A stretch of 7,147 nt of DNA. Source: Gemmatimonadota bacterium. Its GTDB lineage: Bacteria; Gemmatimonadota; Gemmatimonadetes; Gemmatimonadales; Gemmatimonadaceae. The DNA lies in assembly GCA_029884515.1 (NCBI GenBank), contig JAOUHR010000091.1, positions 1-7,147 of the forward strand, in the 5' to 3' direction. Positions within the stretch are counted from its first letter, which is position 1. Each line of letters begins with the position of its first letter. Below are positions 4,780 through 7,147 of the stretch, in pieces. The notes beneath the pieces were generated by a model. That model saw only the letters and a program-made list of their open reading frames with translations, did no database searches and was not told the DNA's origin. The translations under genes and the position numbers were made by a program.

Positions 4780-7147
4780 CTACGCCTTGATGCGCGCCAT
4801 CTCGGGGTCGTACATCGGCTTGAGCGACGCGACCGCCGGATACCGCGTACCCGCGATCTCCACCTCCCACGTGCCGCCGGCCAGCCAGGCGTCGTCGATC
4901 GGCACGGTCGCGCGCTCGATCATCGCCAGCCCCACCGCGCCGCCCAGCGTATGCCCGTAGCTCGCGGCCCGCACGTACCCCATCGGCACGCCGTCCCGCA
5001 GCACCACCTCGGCGTGCATCATGAGCGGCTTGGGATCCTTCACGAGGATCTGCACGAGCTCCTTCCTGATCCCCGCCGCCTTCTTCGCGAGCACCGCATC
5101 CTTCCCGAGGAAGCCGCCCGGCTTCTTCAGGCTCACGGCGAATCCGAGCCCCACCTCGAGCACGCTGTCGGTGTTGTCGATGTCGTGGCCATAATCGCGG
5201 TAGGCCTTCTCCATGCGCAGGCTCGCGAGCGCCTTGAGCCCGGCGTGCCGGAGGCCGAACGCGCGCCCCGCCTCGACCACGAGGTCGTAGGTGGCCACCG
5301 CCTGCTCGGTGGGGATGTAGAGCTCGTATCCGAGCTCGCCGAGGTAGGTGATGCGCACCAGCAGGACGCGGGCGAAGCCGATGTCCACCTCGCGCGCCGT
5401 GCGGAAGGGGAACGCCTCGTTCGAGAGGTCGGCAGTGGTGACGCTCTGCAGCAGCTCCCGCGACCGCGGGCCCTGGATGTTGATCTGCGCGTACGCGCTC
5501 GTGACGTCGGAGGTGAAGCAGTGCGCGTCGGCCGGCGTGTGGCGGCGCAGCCAGGTCTCCACGTGGCGGTGCGCCGTGTCGGATGCGACCACGAGGAAGC
5601 GCGTCCCCACGTCGCCGCTGCCGAAGGTCTCCTCGAGCTTGGTGACCGTGAGGTCGGCCTCGAGTTTGCCCTCCGCGTTCAGCCACTGCGTGTAGGTCGT
5701 GCGGCCGTGCTTCCCGTCCACGTTGTTGGCGGAGATCCAGTTGAGCACGCGCCCCGCGTCGCGCCCCTGCACGAGGAACTTCGACATGAACGACATGTCC
5801 ATCAGGATCACGCCGGTGCGGCACGCCTCGTGCTCCGCCTTCCAGTTCTCCCAGCTCGCGGGGCGGCCGAACGTGAGCGGCTCCGGCTCCGGCGGCGAAC
5901 CATCCGGCGTGTACCAGTCGGCGCCCTCCCAGCCGCTCACGTCCTTGAACCAGGCGCCCTTCGCGACGAGCCGCTCGTGGATCGCCGCGCGCTTGGCACC
6001 GCGTGCGGTGGTCATCGAACGGTTGGGGTAGTGCGTCTGGTAGACCATCCCGAGCGACTCGACCGTGCGCGTGCGCCGGTACTCGGGATTCGCCTGGTAC
6101 TTGTGGAGCCGGTCGAGATTGAAGCCGGTCATGTCCACGTCGGGGCGGCCGTTCAGCATCCAGTGCGCCATCGCGCGCCCCACGCCGCCGCCGGTGAGGA
6201 TGCCGATCGAATTCAATCCCGCGGCGACGAAGTAGTTCGTGAGTTCCGGCGCCTCGCCGAGGCAGGGGCGCAGGTCGGGGGTGAACGACTCGGGGCCGCA
6301 GAAGAGCTTCTTCACGCCCGTCTGCAACGAGATCGGCACGCGCTTCATCGCGGTCTCGATGTACCCGCCCACGCGATCCCAGTCGGGCGGGATCTCGCCG
6401 AAGGCGAAGTCGTCGGGCATCCGGGCGATGTTCCAGGGCGCGCAGACCGGCTCGAAGAGGCCGATCATCAGGCCGCCCCCCTCCTCGCGGAAGTAGCCAT
6501 ACGACGCGGGATCCTCGAGCACGGGCCACGACTTGGAGACGCCGGGGATCTCCTCGGTGAGGAGGTAGTAGTGCTCGGCGGCCTGCAGCGGGATGGTCAC
6601 GCCCGCCTGCTCGCCGATCTCGCGGCCCCACGCGCCGCCGCAGTTGATCACCATCTCGCAGCTGATGTCGCCCTGCGAGGTGCGAACGCCGGCCACCGCG
6701 CCCCGCGCCGTGATGAGTCCGGTGGCCGCGACGCCCTCGAGGATCGTCGCGCCCTGCATCCGCGCGCCCTTGGCCAGCGCCATCGTGACGTCCACCGGAT
6801 CGACGCGCCCGTCCTCCTTCACGTAGAAGCCGGCGATGATGTCGTCGGTGCGTGCGACGGGGAAGAGCTCCTGCACTTCCTTCGCGGAGATCTCGTGCAC
6901 GTCCACGCCGCAGTAGCGGTTGAAGGTGGAGACGCGCCGGTACTCCTCGAGCCGGTCCTCGTCGATCGCGCACTCGATGAAGCCCACCGGCTTGAACCCG
7001 GTGGCCTGGCCCGTCTCCGCCTCGAGGCGCGCGTAGAGGTCGCGCGTGTACTTGCGGAACTCGGTCGAGGTCTCGGAGGTGGAGCCGAACGTCACCATCA
7101 GTCCGGCCGAGTGCCAGGTGGTGCCAGCGGTGAGCTGGTGCCGCTCG
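4780..7147 (-). CDS. FAD-dependent oxidoreductase/GcvT fusion (sarcosine or dimethylglycine dehydrogenase family), 5' partial
   Basis: The reading frame stays open to the right edge, so the ATG at 7098 is internal and the true start lies outside; 788 residues are visible. Visible residues 1-16 read ERHQLTAGTTWHSAGL, the segment that follows the first Rossmann strand in this family. His12 (7111-7113) matches the histidine that carries covalent FAD in mammalian dimethylglycine and sarcosine dehydrogenases. Residues about 1-345 are the FAD oxidoreductase domain (DGRVDP, VINCGGAWGREIG, VAAGLNSIGILTGGGVG) and about 345-410 the linking domain. About 415-690 is a GcvT-like folate-binding domain (Asp498 in LEADLTV, ITYLGELGYELY, LRMEKAYRDYGHD), and about 695-785 the C-terminal barrel. 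Family members oxidise the N-methyl group of sarcosine or dimethylglycine and pass the one-carbon unit to tetrahydrofolate. The methyl donor is not determinable here; PDPR-like relatives lack known substrates. Stop TAG at 4782-4780. Confidence 0.9.
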   Translation of the reverse strand, partial: ERHQLTAGTTWHSAGLMVTFGSTSETSTEFRKYTRDLYARLEAETGQATGFKPVGFIECAIDEDRLEEYRRVSTFNRYCGVDVHEISAKEVQELFPVARTDDIIAGFYVKEDGRVDPVDVTMALAKGARMQGATILEGVAATGLITARGAVAGVRTSQGDISCEMVINCGGAWGREIGEQAGVTIPLQAAEHYYLLTEEIPGVSKSWPVLEDPASYGYFREEGGGLMIGLFEPVCAPWNIARMPDDFAFGEIPPDWDRVGGYIETAMKRVPISLQTGVKKLFCGPESFTPDLRPCLGEAPELTNYFVAAGLNSIGILTGGGVGRAMAHWMLNGRPDVDMTGFNLDRLHKYQANPEYRRTRTVESLGMVYQTHYPNRSMTTARGAKRAAIHERLVAKGAWFKDVSGWEGADWYTPDGSPPEPEPLTFGRPASWENWKAEHEACRTGVILMDMSFMSKFLVQGRDAGRVLNWISANNVDGKHGRTTYTQWLNAEGKLEADLTVTKLEETFGSGDVGTRFLVVASDTAHRHVETWLRRHTPADAHCFTSDVTSAYAQINIQGPRSRELLQSVTTADLSNEAFPFRTAREVDIGFARVLLVRITYLGELGYELYIPTEQAVATYDLVVEAGRAFGLRHAGLKALASLRMEKAYRDYGHDIDNTDSVLEVGLGFAVSLKKPGGFLGKDAVLAKKAAGIRKELVQILVKDPKPLMMHAEVVLRDGVPMGYVRAASYGHTLGGAVGLAMIERATVPIDDAWLAGGTWEVEIAGTRYPAVASLKPMYDPEMARIKA

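Noticed and set aside
4607..6973. A 788-codon open frame on the minus strand, in a different frame inside the flavoprotein gene
   Set aside because: The translation is dominated by Arg, Gly and Ala with no domain, and it overlaps a clear family member. Long stop-free alternative frames are expected in such GC-rich DNA.

Overview
The window is very GC-rich, and its genes are typical of a free-living soil or freshwater bacterium with a large set of exported peptidases. The best guess is Gemmatimonadota or a similar high-GC phylum. That assignment rests on style only (three exported proteins with an Ala-x-Ala|Gln signal-peptidase site, a secreted M28 peptidase with long insertions, and a DUF5916-like N-terminus); no marker gene is present.

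Layout from left to right. (1) Positions 1-221, minus strand: the first 73 codons of an exported protein whose mature start looks like a CBM9/DUF5916 outer-membrane protein; it runs off the left edge. (2) Positions 222-451: a divergent intergenic region with a 12-bp RNA hairpin in the plus sense. (3) Positions 452-2551, plus strand: a secreted double-length M42 peptidase. Its C-terminal half keeps every metal and catalytic residue. Its N-terminal half is a second M42-like copy that has lost nearly all of them. (4) Positions 2555-4354, minus strand: a secreted M28 zinc peptidase, convergent with the M42 gene and only 3 bases from it. (5) Positions 4355-4779: a gap with two GC-rich hairpins and a possible decayed coding fragment. 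(6) Positions 4780-7147, minus strand: a large FAD oxidoreductase fused to a GcvT-like folate domain (sarcosine/dimethylglycine dehydrogenase family); its N-terminus lies beyond the right edge.

The two secreted metallopeptidases would fit trimming of peptides outside the cytoplasm. The flavoprotein would fit use of N-methylated amines (sarcosine, dimethylglycine) as carbon, nitrogen and one-carbon sources. There is no sign that it shares an operon with the peptidases: 425 bases separate its stop from the M28 start. I found no RNA genes, CRISPR arrays, insertion sequences or phage genes. The most unusual item is the tandem M42 protein with an apparently dead N-terminal copy. It is a candidate for a closer look, not a demonstrated new system.
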